From Trichosporon coremiiforme (Eukaryota; Basidiomycota; Tremellomycetes; Trichosporonales; Trichosporonaceae): 64,000 bases of DNA. Positions 36,225 to 46,836 of this stretch are shown here, one piece after another. Numbering within the stretch: position 1 is the first letter of the stretch; every line of letters begins with the position of its first letter. The notes below the pieces were generated by a model, which was not told where the DNA came from, did no database searches, and saw nothing but the letters and a program-made list of their open reading frames with translations. Made by a program: the position numbers and the translations under genes. The stretch is from NCBI GenBank assembly GCA_039545355.1, contig BCJJ01000003.1:992001-1056000 (forward strand). The letters are read 5' to 3'.

Positions 36225-37393
36225 TATTCGTCTTCGAGACGCGGTTGCGGGGTCGGGGTGCTGGCTGGGTTTTGATCTTTCGCGGGTTTGTGCGATGGGT
36301 TTGGTCCACCTGGACGTGGATGTTGGGCCGGGCTTGAGCCATTATCCTTGCTTCGCCTACTGTCGTAGAGTTATGCGGAGAGAAAGGGGGTGTGAGGAGG
36401 CGCGGGCGAGCGGCAGAAGGGAGGTGGGAGCCGGGAAGTGGAGGTAGGAAGGAAGTGGGAAGGCGCAGTGGGCGTGGCTGAGCGAGGCTCTAAGACATGA
36501 GCTGAGCTCCGACGGAAGACGGAGGGCGCAAGGCTGTCGTTCGCACATGGGCCGGAGTGCGCTGGGCGCTCCATCACTCGAGGGCAGTCGGTGCGCCCGG
36601 TGCGCTCTATCCAGCAATCTGGTGCGAGCAGGCGAGCCGCCTTTCAGAGTCAGGAGACCGACAGCCGATCGCTTACTGGCTGCATGCTGCCCTCGTTGAC
36701 ACTCCCAGGTACTCCACCCGATGAGACGCTGAGACATGAGACATGGGACATCCCATGTCCTGCCCTCGTCGACTCAGCCCAGACCTTGCAGTTGGCCCAC
36801 TGTTGCGGCAAGCTCATGAGTGCACTCACGACGCGCCATCTTCACCGGCCGCCGCGCCCCCAGTCATTGCGAGTTGTTGCGCCCTGGCAAGCGTCGCTGA
36901 GAGCGCCGGTGTCTGTCTCTTGGTCTGTGCGGCGCTTACGAGAGTGTCCATCTTGCTTTCTTGTACTCTGCAGTATCGCTGTCGGAGGGAGCACTGCCTC
37001 CCAAGTAGTACGCGTCAGTGGTCAGTATCAAGTAACGCCGAGGCTGAATTAGCTAGCGATGCGCTGAGATGTCGGAATGACGGACTAGACGCGATGCCTC
37101 GGTGAGTATCGAGGACGAGTAGACTCTGCTGTAAGCTGCAAGCGAGGTGGGACTACGACAGACCACTGGCGACTGAGAGAAGGCGTGCATGCGTTTCCCG
37201 TCTGATCGCGCTGTAGACAGCGCGTTTTGAAGTTCAGATTCACAACTGGTTCCATCTATATGAGACAAACGAAGAGAAAATGAGGGAGAGAGTAAAAGAG
37301 ACTAAAGGACATATTCTAGGCAGGCCCGAGCTGCTGGTGAGAGAATGAGTTATTAATATTACTACGAGATGTTAACACGGAAAGGAGGGACGC
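36225..37393. other. Intergenic, nothing recognised
   Basis: It contains a purine-rich stretch (36365-36460) and the AT-richer 3' flank of the perilipin-like gene (37270-37380). No coding or RNA feature supported. Confidence 0.45.
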
Positions 37394-38737
37394 TTAGGCA
37401 GAGTCGGCCTTCTCGGAAGCGGCCTTCTTGGTCTCGTCAACCTTGGCGTCGGCTTTCTTGGTGACCTCAGCAGCCTTCTCCTTGACGTCCTCGACGACCT
37501 TCTCGGCCGTCTCCTCGGCACCCTTCTTGGCGGCGAGGACGTGCTTGTAGATCTCGTCGACGACGGGCTTGACCTGGTCGACGACGTAGGCACCGAGCTT
37601 GTTCGTCTTCTCCTGGACGGTGCCCTCCTTGGCGAGAACGATCGACTTGACGTCCGCCGTGACCTTGGATAGGCCCTCGAGGAGCTGGTGAGGGAGCTCC
37701 CTGCCCTGCTCGGTGAGGGTGTGGAGCTGCTCGAGGAGAGTGTGCGAGATCTCGGTCGACTGCTGGATGGCGGCAGTGTAGCGCGCGTTAAGCTCAGAGT
37801 TGATCGCGACAGTCTTGTTGATGACGTCCTGGATGATGGGCTGAGCCTGGCCGATGAGGGGGGCGACGCGCTGTAGTATGGGTCAGCAAGAGATTCTCGT
37901 TTCCGTGAGCGGGGCGGGAAGGACCGCAAGCGAGCACGTCACGACTCGACACCGAATTGTGCTGTTCTATCCATCGTTCGCCTGCTTTGTGTGTCACTCA
38001 CAGCGTCGTAGACAGACTTGGCCTGCTTAACGCCAATCAGGTCCTGAGTAGGGGTCTTGAAAGGGTCTGCGGTGTTATCAGCGCCCTGTTCCTGGCGTCC
38101 CTCTGCGCTTCTCACGCAGTCGCTGCGATTCTAGCGAGCCTGCTGCAGAGACTGAATGCAACTTACAAGGGAAGGTAGCCTCGGCGCGGTTGAAGGTGGC
38201 GACGGCGAGGTTGTCAGCCGACTCGAGGAGGGGCTTGCTGCGCTCAATGACGGGCGACGCGACCTGGTAGGAGCCTGCGAGGTCAGTTACACTGCACGAC
38301 CGACAACTGAGCGAGGATGGGAACCGAGCGGACCGGGGAGCCGAAACCGAAACTGAAAGTAGACCGCGACGCAACAACGCAAGCTCAATAGCCGGTCGCG
38401 GGGGTGGCCGGGCGGCGGTCCGTGAGAATCTCGGAACCCAATTCGCACAAGTCGAAACGTTTACTGACGCGAAGCAATGTTGAGGGCGGTCTGGTAGAGG
38501 TTGGCAGTAACCTGGTTCGAGTTGATGAGGTGCCTGCGAGTTAGGCAAGTCAAGCTCCTATTAACTCACTGAGCGTAGGCGACCGAGTCGTGGACGACGG
38601 GGACGGAATCGAGCTTCTCGACGATCTTGAAGGCTGTGTGGTGTCAGCGGCGATCGCGAGCGGCGAGCTGCGAGCAGTGAGGAATACATACCGGGAGTGC
38701 CGACGGTGCCGTTGGGCTGCTGCTGAACGGTGGCCAT
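37394..38737 (-). CDS. Perilipin-like lipid droplet protein
   Basis: Six exons on the minus strand (38737-38692, 38633-38570, 38533-38469, 38274-38167, 38066-38002, 37870-37394) splice in frame to 274 residues. The order follows fungal perilipin-like proteins of the MPL1/CAP20 and Rhodosporidium Ldp1 type. The N-terminal PAT-like part includes KIVEKLDSIPVVHDSVAYAQ. Next come a helical segment with SYQVASPVIERSKPLLESAD and a central SVYDARVAPLIGQAQPIIQD. The Lys/Glu/Ala amphipathic C-terminal tail (VVEDVKEKAAEVTKKADAK) suits lipid-surface binding. In the family these proteins coat droplets and limit lipolysis, fitting an oleaginous yeast. Introns range from 36 to 194 nt, longer than in most genes here. 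The start was chosen for its in-frame first exon (MATVQQQPNGTVGTP). Confidence 0.85.
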
Positions 38738-41700
38738 TGTGTGCGGGGGTGTGTCGGTGATAGGATAAGTGAGAGGGAGAGAGTGCTGTTGTGAAAGGAG
38801 GTTCTGAAAAAGTGTGAAGAGGTGAACTGCTCAAGTATGTGTCGGCGGCGATGTGAAGTTGCGTGCCAGTGCCTGCGAGGAAGGAGAGTGCTGTGCGGTG
38901 CGGGGTACAGGGCGCGCGGGCGTCGTGCAGAGGGTGCGTAAGGAGCAGAGGAGCAGTAGGGCACCGGGAGCTTAAGTGTGTATCGCGGTCGGTCGCGGTC
39001 GGGGGGCGTGGCACAAATCACATCAACCATGTCCGCAGCGAGTCTCAAGTCTCGAGTCTCCTCCAGCAGCGTGAGCGTAAAGGGAAGGAAGGCGAAAAGC
39101 AGAGCAGAACAGCTGCCGTGCCTAAATTTGCCAGTGGAAGCGGTGGCCGCGGGTGGACGGTGCCGGTTACCTGCAGCAGCTATGCTAAGCCTGCAAGCCT
39201 GGGCCAAGACGTAAATAGCAGGAGCAGGGGAGCAACCAGGAAGAGCGGAGGGTCGCGGCCCGAGCGTGGGAGTGGCGTGGACTGCGATCCGATCCCAGAT
39301 AACATTCCAATCGCCCTGCGACCAGGCGCAGACTGACGCCTAAGGGCATTTCCTCAGGGCCAACCAGGGAATGCCATGGCCCAAAACGCTAATGCTGGGC
39401 CGGCCGCTCTCTCCGACCTACCTCGACCTGGCGCCATAGCCATGCAGTCATGCACGCCCCTATCTGGCAGACTTTTTCGGACGGCGGCGGCCAGACAAAC
39501 GTTCATGCGTTCATGTGCAGAGCTGCAGGCCATAGAGCCGACGAGGAGCCGTAGTGCAGGGCGGACGAACAAGTGCCGCAGTGGGTGTGTCTCAATGTCT
39601 TGAACGCTCCCAGCGCTCGCACTGGTTGAGCAGATCGTGTAGAGCGGTCCGTTTCCGTTTCCGTTTCCGTCCGCATGGTCTGTCTGCATGGTCTACATCA
39701 CAGATGTAGCCGCATCGGCGCTAGCGTTCGTTTTCGGTTCTCTGGGCCGGGACTAGCTGCTTTGGATTCCAGCGCGATACGCCATACGCAGCGCCTGTCG
39801 CACCAAGTGCCGCACATCAATGACGCCAGCGATGGTAATCGAGCGCCCCGAACCGCGAACACTCGCTGGCAGCCCTCGTTCCTCGACTCGTCATCGAGCT
39901 GGACGTGAGTGACGAGCTGAGTATACAGAGCATGACGCAAGCGCTTGCTGCGAGACACGTCGCGTCCTACTAGTTGCTTCAACGCTTACGCTCGCTCAAG
40001 AACCGCATCCGGGCTACCAGCTTCCGAGCGACGGCGCGAAAAAAGCTCAGACACGTCTTGACTTGAACCAGCGATGAGCAAAACAAGGATGTGCCTGGGC
40101 CAGCGGGCCCTGAGCTAGGCAAGCCTAGTCTGGCCCGGGTGAGGTCCACCATAACTTTTGGATGGGTGGCAAATCTCGCTGCTCCTTCTTGTGGCAAGAA
40201 CTCAGGGCACCGTGGGAATCGGCTACTGATTATCCTGCATCACCCCCTTCGTCTTCTTCGCGGGGCTTCCTCTCTTCCCCCGCTCTACTCTGTTCTATGT
40301 TTGCGCCCCCGGAGTGTAACGGTAGCGTGCGGTACACAGTCCGATGGGCTGAGAACGGGGTCTGCGGGGCGCGTTTCAAACGGGTCCTCTGGGAAGGAAG
40401 AAGGAGGACGCGACGCGCAATCGGAACGTTAAAACGTGAGGAGGACGTCTTGCGCTTTCGAACAAGCGGAAGGGTGAGATACGGGGGAGCTATCGCGGAC
40501 TTCCGGGGTGCTTAACAATGGCAATGCATGCGTGCTAAACGAGAACGCGCAGCTATCATTGTGCATTGCAGCCTTATCGCAACTTCGAGAGATTGCGATT
40601 AGGCTCAGCATGGTATCGACTAGCCTGGTCTAGTTCAGGAGTCGTGTCTATCAGCTGCTCAACACGATGCGCCTGGTGACGGCCTGGCATGACGTACTCG
40701 GCGCCCTCCACCGTGGCGCTGGCAGGCTGAGCTGGGCGCTGACCGTGACCCTGGAGGGAAGGGGTATCAAGGAATGTCATTGTTCCGCGACGGGTTAGGC
40801 AAAGTCAGGGGTGGAGGTCGCCGCAACTCCGCTCAAGCGAAGGGCGTCCGGTGCCTTGCCCGGCTCACTGTGTGTTTGCCGGCGCGCCGGTACGTCGATG
40901 GTGATATTTTCCTGTGGTCTTCAAGCAAGCCAACGAAAAATCAAAAACAAAAACAATCGACCGTTGCCCGGCGATGAACAGACTGACGGCATGGCCGACT
41001 AATGTGGCCGCCGTGCTGTCACGTCGTCTTTGAGACTGGTCCGCAACCTACGGAGTACATTCATGGACGCGCTCCATGCGTCGTTCGGCCTGTCGGTCGA
41101 ACGAGCAGCGATTGAGTAGTCCGGCAGCAACGCACCTCCTTGCCGAATGTCGGTCGAAGATCTCGGGCGAGGGCGGAACTTGCGTCCCTTCGTAGGATAT
41201 CGCTGTCACGTCTTTCCCGCAGGCCCGTCTCGTTCGCGCGCTCATGTATTCATAACGTCACGTTATCGCCCTGTGCGCTCGTCCCACTGAACAGATGCTG
41301 CACATGGACCACAGCCCTGGAACACACTGACGCTTGGCGAGGATTCAGACCCGCCTCCAATGTCGAGCTCGACCCACCACAAGCCGGCCAGATTTCGACG
41401 TTTTCGTAGGTGAAGAGCGTCCACTGCGCCATCCATGCGCCGGTTATGCTCTGCCCATGAGCGCACGCACGCATGGGCTCTAGGCCCTCAAGGCGCGCCA
41501 TATGTCCGTGCTCAATGCGACTCGTCAGCCTCTATCAACGGGCATTGCTGAAACATGAGACACAGTTGTAGAACAGTGCCTCCGTTCGCCCGACAGATGA
41601 GTGTCTTTAGCACCTATCTCCAGCTGGATCGTCACATGTCTCGCGCACTTGGCTCGATTCCCGGCCCTGGTCGCACGTGTTACCTGCGCAGCTGCTAGCT

Positions 41701-41950
41701 GCTGAGTTGCCGCATTCCCGGATCTGTACTTTGCCTCTTCCGGCACTCTCGTCACCTCGTCGCATTCTTGCATTAAGCATCAAGCTACGGCATACGGCAT
41801 GGTCTCGCATGCGGGTTTACAAACATGGCTCCGGCCCCCTCACGCCCCGCGTCGCGCGTCGCATGCAATCGTACAGCATTTCTAGTCAGTCCACCCATAA
41901 TCCAACAGAGCCTAGCGGCCCTCGGCCCGCCACAAGCTTAACTTCGGCTT
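38738..41950. other. 3.2 kb stretch without a supportable gene
   Basis: Only short, uncharacteristic open frames occur. The first few hundred bases are the perilipin promoter and leader (pyrimidine-rich on the minus strand). A TTTCCG reiteration lies near 39650-39670. No tRNA or mobile element was recognised. Confidence 0.45.
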
Positions 41951-44587
41951 TTACATCCTCTGCTTTTTCGGATTCGGCGCGCCGCGCATGACCGCGTCGA
42001 GCAGGCGCTTGCGCTCTTTCTCGCTCGCGCCGTCTGCGTACGTGACGCGCATTGACTCCTCCTGCACCGCCTGAGGCACAGCAGGTCCGAGGGCGCCGCC
42101 GGGGGGCGCGACGGGCGACGTCGGGCTCGCGACCCGCGGCGAGAGCGGGCTGGGCGCAACTTCGCTCCGGGGTCGCGAATTGCGCGACCTTCTCAGCTGC
42201 GAATTGCGTCAGTCTCAACCTTTCGTTTCACACTTTGGCATTCCGCGTGCCTTGCAGTCCACTGCACCAGCAACGGATCGCAGGTAAACTTACCACTTTG
42301 CTGCGCGTCGGCGCATCGGGACCCTCAGCGAGGCGCCGGAGCGCCGCCGTCACGTCGCTGCCGGAGCCGAGCGCGCTGGGAGACGACACGGTGCCCAGCA
42401 CGCCGGCTGTTGAGGAGGGGACGCCAGGCGAAACGGCCCCCTTGCGTCCGGGACTGCTACGCGGCTCCGGAACGGTGTGGGCTCTATTCAGCAGCCGTTC
42501 CGTGCTCGCCTTAGGAGACTGGAGCGCGTTCGTGCTGTCAGCCACGAGGGCGCTTGAACTGCCGCCCGGCTTGTCCACATGCGTCGGCGTGCTCTTCAGA
42601 ACACGTGATGATAAGGAGGAGCCCGGGATCTGGTCCGCAGTGAGATTCAGCACAGTGCTGCCGAGTGCCTCGCCTTCACTGTTAGCGCGGCTGGCACTTA
42701 ATCTTGATGGCGTCAGGAGAGGGACTCCGTTCGGCATGTCAGCGCCATGCAGGTGCTTCGTGACATCGTCGATGACGCCAGTCCGTCCCATGTTCCAGAG
42801 CCAGGTGTCCTTGACGCAGGTTACTCCCCACTCGTGCGCCTTTGTCCACTTCTGGCCCTCGGGGACAGCGCAGACGAGGTGAGTCGTTTTCCGATTCAGC
42901 TTCTCAGAAAGGACGCCTCCGACAGTCTTCAGTAGCCGCTTCAGGTAGACGGTCGTTTCTGTCGGGAATCCGGAGATGTGAACGAGAATGTTGGACGCTC
43001 CAGGGATCGGGCAGTCGACTGATAGAGGTCGGAAAACGAGTGTTGCGTCTGGATCGAGAAGTCGCTGCTCGAAACAGCAACCCTCCACCCAGCACTCGGT
43101 AACAAGCGCCGGTGTCGGTTCCCCGGGCTGTACTGGAGGCATGTCGACTTTGGTCCTGGCAATTCTGCGTGTCAGTTCATGCGAATGACCGTTCGGCAAC
43201 TCACAATCGCACGATGACATAGTCCACGAGCGCGCCTGCTCTCCATTGCGCTTCAGAGACGACTGTCCCTCCATGCTGCTTAAGAGCGTTCCCAAGGCCT
43301 TGGCACCCTTCGCTAATAACGTGGGTGAAGCGCATGGCGGAGAAGAACTGTGGCGGTGGTCCAAAGCGTTTTCCGTCGGCAACCGGCATCTTGCTAGGAC
43401 CAGCGTTGGCGGCAGGAACAGCGAACGACATGGACTTGGTGACGTGCAGAAGTGAAGGCTTGCCTTGGGATGTTCGGGGCGCAAGCGACATCGAGTCGGG
43501 TTTTGTTTCAGGCTCTGCGCTCGGCGAGTCCATTTGCATGTCCTCTGTTGGTACCGGTATCCCAGTTGTGGAGAGCAGCTCGTTGACGAGGTTGCCCATG
43601 TCCTCCTGCTTCCGCTTCTTTCTAAGAACGACCGGTTCGTCGTCTTCAGCCTGCTCCTGCGCCTGTTCCGGAGGCGGCTTGAAGCAGCTCCCGTCAAGCA
43701 CCGATTCCAACTTGATCTTTGGTCGGCCTCTCGGCTTGCGTGCGTCGTATGCGTCCTCCTTCCATCGGCCGCGGAAGCCGACACAGTCCCAGATCCAGTG
43801 CTCATAGATGATCCAGATATCGTCGCCGTCGACTTTCCTACCTTTCCGGCGACCCATGGCGCGATCGCCGATCTCCTTCATCGCCCACTTGACCTTCTCA
43901 CTCGCTTTCGCCTTGGGGTCGCTGGTGGGGAAGGCGGACACGAGGTGCGTGCACGAGCGGTCGAGGTCTTTCGAGTACGTCCCGCCGAACTGCTGAATGT
44001 ACCGGATGATTGTCTTGCGATGGTCCAGCTGGTCGATGCCTGATATAGAGATCTTGAGTCCGGTGAACGGCAGTAGACGGTGCGATTCGATACTCTGTAA
44101 TTGTCAGCTTGAATATCCTTCATGGAACTTACAGCTGGCACGTCGAGTTCAGCACCGGAGACCCAGCGAATGTGCGCGTCCTCGACCCATGACGGCGCAA
44201 GCACAGGTAGCCGGTGCTCGATCGCGTACATGTACTTGGCCGAGCCGAATCCCGAGGCAATAACATGAGTCACGTTGACGGTGAGGGCGTTCTCGACCTT
44301 GCCGCCGAGCTCCTTCACGAGGGCGGCCAGCTTGGGTTTCTCCTCAACACCGGTGAATGTGACTGTTATGCCTTTCCACGGCTTTGCGCCGGTGCTCAGT
44401 GAAGGGCCGGCCTCCTCGTCTGACGTCAGTTCCTTCCTTGAGGCTGCAACTCACCCTCCTCGTCGCTCCATGCAGCCTGCTCCGGCTCGTATTCTGCGGC
44501 AGCGCTTCTCCTAGTAGACCTACCAGCAGGAGCTGGCCGCAGCTTGACGTTCGGGACCTTGTGGGAGAGGTGCCCGCGACGGTTCAT
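41951..44587 (-). CDS. DPB11: Four-BRCT replication/checkpoint scaffold (Dpb11/Rad4/TopBP1 family)
   Basis: Five exons on the minus strand (44587-44455, 44419-44133, 44094-43205, 43164-42294, 42196-41951) encode 808 residues. Four BRCT repeats are visible. BRCT1 (about 57-135) has ITVTFTGV and a final LAPSWVEDAHIRW. BRCT2 (about 146-245) has FGGTYSKDLDRSCTHLVSA and WIIYEHWIWDCV. BRCT3 (about 382-470) has THVISEGCQGLG and LVTECWVEGCC. BRCT4 (about 493-575) has ILVHISGFPTETTVYLKRLL and KDTWLWNMGRTG. Two BRCT pairs separated by a linker is the Dpb11/Rad4 plan. The family bridges CDK-phosphorylated Sld2/Sld3 for origin firing and activates Mec1/ATR. The last 230 residues are Ser/Pro-rich and end in a basic KKQRM, probably a nuclear signal. 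The last intron is 97 nt; the others are 35-40 nt. Confidence 0.88.
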
Positions 44588-45323
44588 GGTGGACAATGGG
44601 GCGGCGGCGTTGGGCGGAGATGACGGTGTCAATGTTGTTTTGGCGCGCGTCGCGTCCCAAAACCAAAGACAAAGTGGAGGTCGTGCTCTAAGCGCAGAGC
44701 CCGTATTCGAATTGCTTCCGTGATCTTGCGACTGCAGCCCATGATTTCCAGAAATTCGGCAGTTTGACAACCGCCATGCATAGGAAGTCCGGTGAAAAAT
44801 CTGTTTTTGCTGAAGAATGCCCAGACAGCCCGTATGCGCAAAGGAAAGTCGAGATGTTGCATGATTTTTACGGTGGATCGCCCTCTCGGAGAATGAGAAA
44901 TCCAAAACGCGACGTAATGCGCCTTGGTGGCAAATCAGGGACCGCACCTCTCAGCGCAGAGAAGACAAGCGCGTGCACTCGTGCTCCAACGCACTGACGA
45001 CCATCGCGACATTCACACAGCATGACACCAGTACCACTCCCTTAGCCTACACGGGCAACGCTGTGAACAATGTCTGAGCAATCGATACGTTCCAGAGCTC
45101 CTCCCACTCTGTCAGCGTAAGTTACAGTGGGTACAGGGAGAGCGCGTCGGAACGCGACTCTTCCTGGGCGTACCCGGCGGGGCTCCGGTCCTAGAATTGT
45201 TTATGGCGTCGATCAGCGAGTCTCCCGAAGCCGACGATGGACCGATACAGAGCGCCCTATGGGCATCTAGCTCTGTAGCTCGTAACGCTGCGCTGCAACG
45301 TTCGCTCCTCCTCACATATCACC
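44588..45323. other. 736 bp divergent intergenic region
   Basis: It lies between the divergent starts of the Dpb11-type gene and the coiled-coil gene and so probably holds both promoters. No specific element recognised. Confidence 0.5.
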
Positions 45324-46424
45324 ATGACTGTCCCCCGAGTCGACCTGCGGACTGTGAGTTCTTATCGCTATTCTCGGCATCGACAAACGCCGATGGCTGA
45401 CGTGTAGCATTCCGACCTCCTCGCCCGGTTGCAGTCCCTGTCGTACGCACCGCCGACGCTCACGGCTGTCCAGCGCCAGCTGGAGCAGAGCCAGTCCGGC
45501 CTGGCTGCCGAGCAGGCAGGCGTCGCGGCGCTCCATGCGAAGACAGGCAAGGAGTTCAAGGACTGGAAGGCCATCGAGCACCGAACATTGAAGCGGCTCT
45601 GGGTCAAGATCAAGCACCCCGTCCACGGTCGCGAACGTCTTACCGAGCTTGAGGCGAAGGAGGAGGCCGAGTACGTCGCAGCGCTCACTGCCGAACGCAC
45701 CGCTGCCGCCCGTACAGCCGTCCTTGAGGACCAGGTGCGGCGCTTGACCGAGCAGATGAACGAGCTCCGCGGCGCCGTCGACAACTACGAGCGTACGAAG
45801 ACCGAGCTCGACGCCCTCTACCGCCGTGTGTTCGACGGACCCACCCCCGCGTTCCCCGAGGAGGACAGGCTCGAGGCGAACTACCGCGCCGCCCTTGACG
45901 AGTACAATGCTTCCCAGGGCAATACTGTCAACGAGCAGCGTGCGATTGCGTACCTCACCGAGGCGGACTCGCACCTGCAGCAGGCGATCAAGATTGTCGG
46001 TTCGAGCACGGACTACGCAACGATGAACTCGTACGGTGGTGTCGACGACATCGCCATGGTCGAACACTCAGAGCTCGCCAAGGCTCAGCGCGAGGCTGAC
46101 CAGGCTCGCCTCCTCGTCGAGCAGGCTCAACAGCTCCTTCCCGGTCTGCCTGGGTTGCGGGACATCCAGATGCCGAAGGGCAACATGATCTCAGACGTCT
46201 TCTTCGATACGACGTGGTCCGAGCTCGCCTTCCGCCAGCGTGTGGATGACGCCGACACTGAGCTCCGCAACGTTCAGAAGCAGCTGCACACCCTCGTCGG
46301 CCAGGTACAGGCGCAGAGCTCGGCACAGAGCCCTCGTGTCCAGCAGGCTGCGCAGAACCTCGAGCAGACCCGTGGTGCCCTTGAGAACATCCGCCGCAAC
46401 ATCATGCTGAGGGGAGGTGCTTGA
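45324..46424 (+). CDS. Coiled-coil protein of unknown function (348 aa)
   Basis: Two exons (45324-45353, 45408-46424) joined by a 54 nt intron with a CTGAC branch. The first exon codes only ten residues (MTVPRVDLRT); the intron restores a start upstream of a long open frame with strong C/G third positions. The protein is mostly helical. Heptad-like runs occur at about 20-60 and 105-150 (AARTAVLEDQVRRLTEQMNE). A central segment (about 150-260) contains NEQRAIAYLTEADSHLQQA, and a C-terminal coil follows (NLEQTRGALENIRRNIML). A basic patch (RTLKRLWVKIKHPVHGRERL, about 58-77) stands out. There is no signal peptide or membrane span. I do not recognise the family. It is convincingly coding, and the role is open. 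Confidence 0.8.
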
Positions 46425-46836
46425 ATCAGCCGTACCTAATCTTGCTCAACAATACCATCCATTAACTCAAGTACTGCCTAATCCAACTGCACGCACGACG
46501 TCCAACAACACGATCCACGCTTATATCTAACACACGATGCATATTTGGCGCCCATAAGTCTCTTCGCCATGACTGACCCTAACTGCTCTGACGTTGCACG
46601 CTGGCCGCTCTGGCGGTCTTCCGCGCTACACTTCTGAATTGCGCCAACGGCAACGCCAAGTCTCGAAGCACTCTCGGATCCGGGATCTGGAAGATCGACG
46701 CCGCGACAGGTTGACTGGACCACATTCCGCAGAAAAGAACCGAGCGCAACGCGTTGCGGACGACATGTAACACGATGACCACCAACTATTTGCCATTGCC
46801 ACGTCCACCATCCTTGCCAAGTCTTCTTCTCCGGGA
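46425..46836. other. Intergenic, nothing recognised
   Basis: 412 bp between the coiled-coil gene and the F-box-like gene. No RNA or repeat seen. Confidence 0.45.

Noticed and set aside
37372..37929. Arg/Ser-rich open frame on the minus strand over the perilipin-like gene
   Set aside because: It is an out-of-frame shadow. The frame ending at 37394 splices through six exons to a coherent perilipin-like protein.
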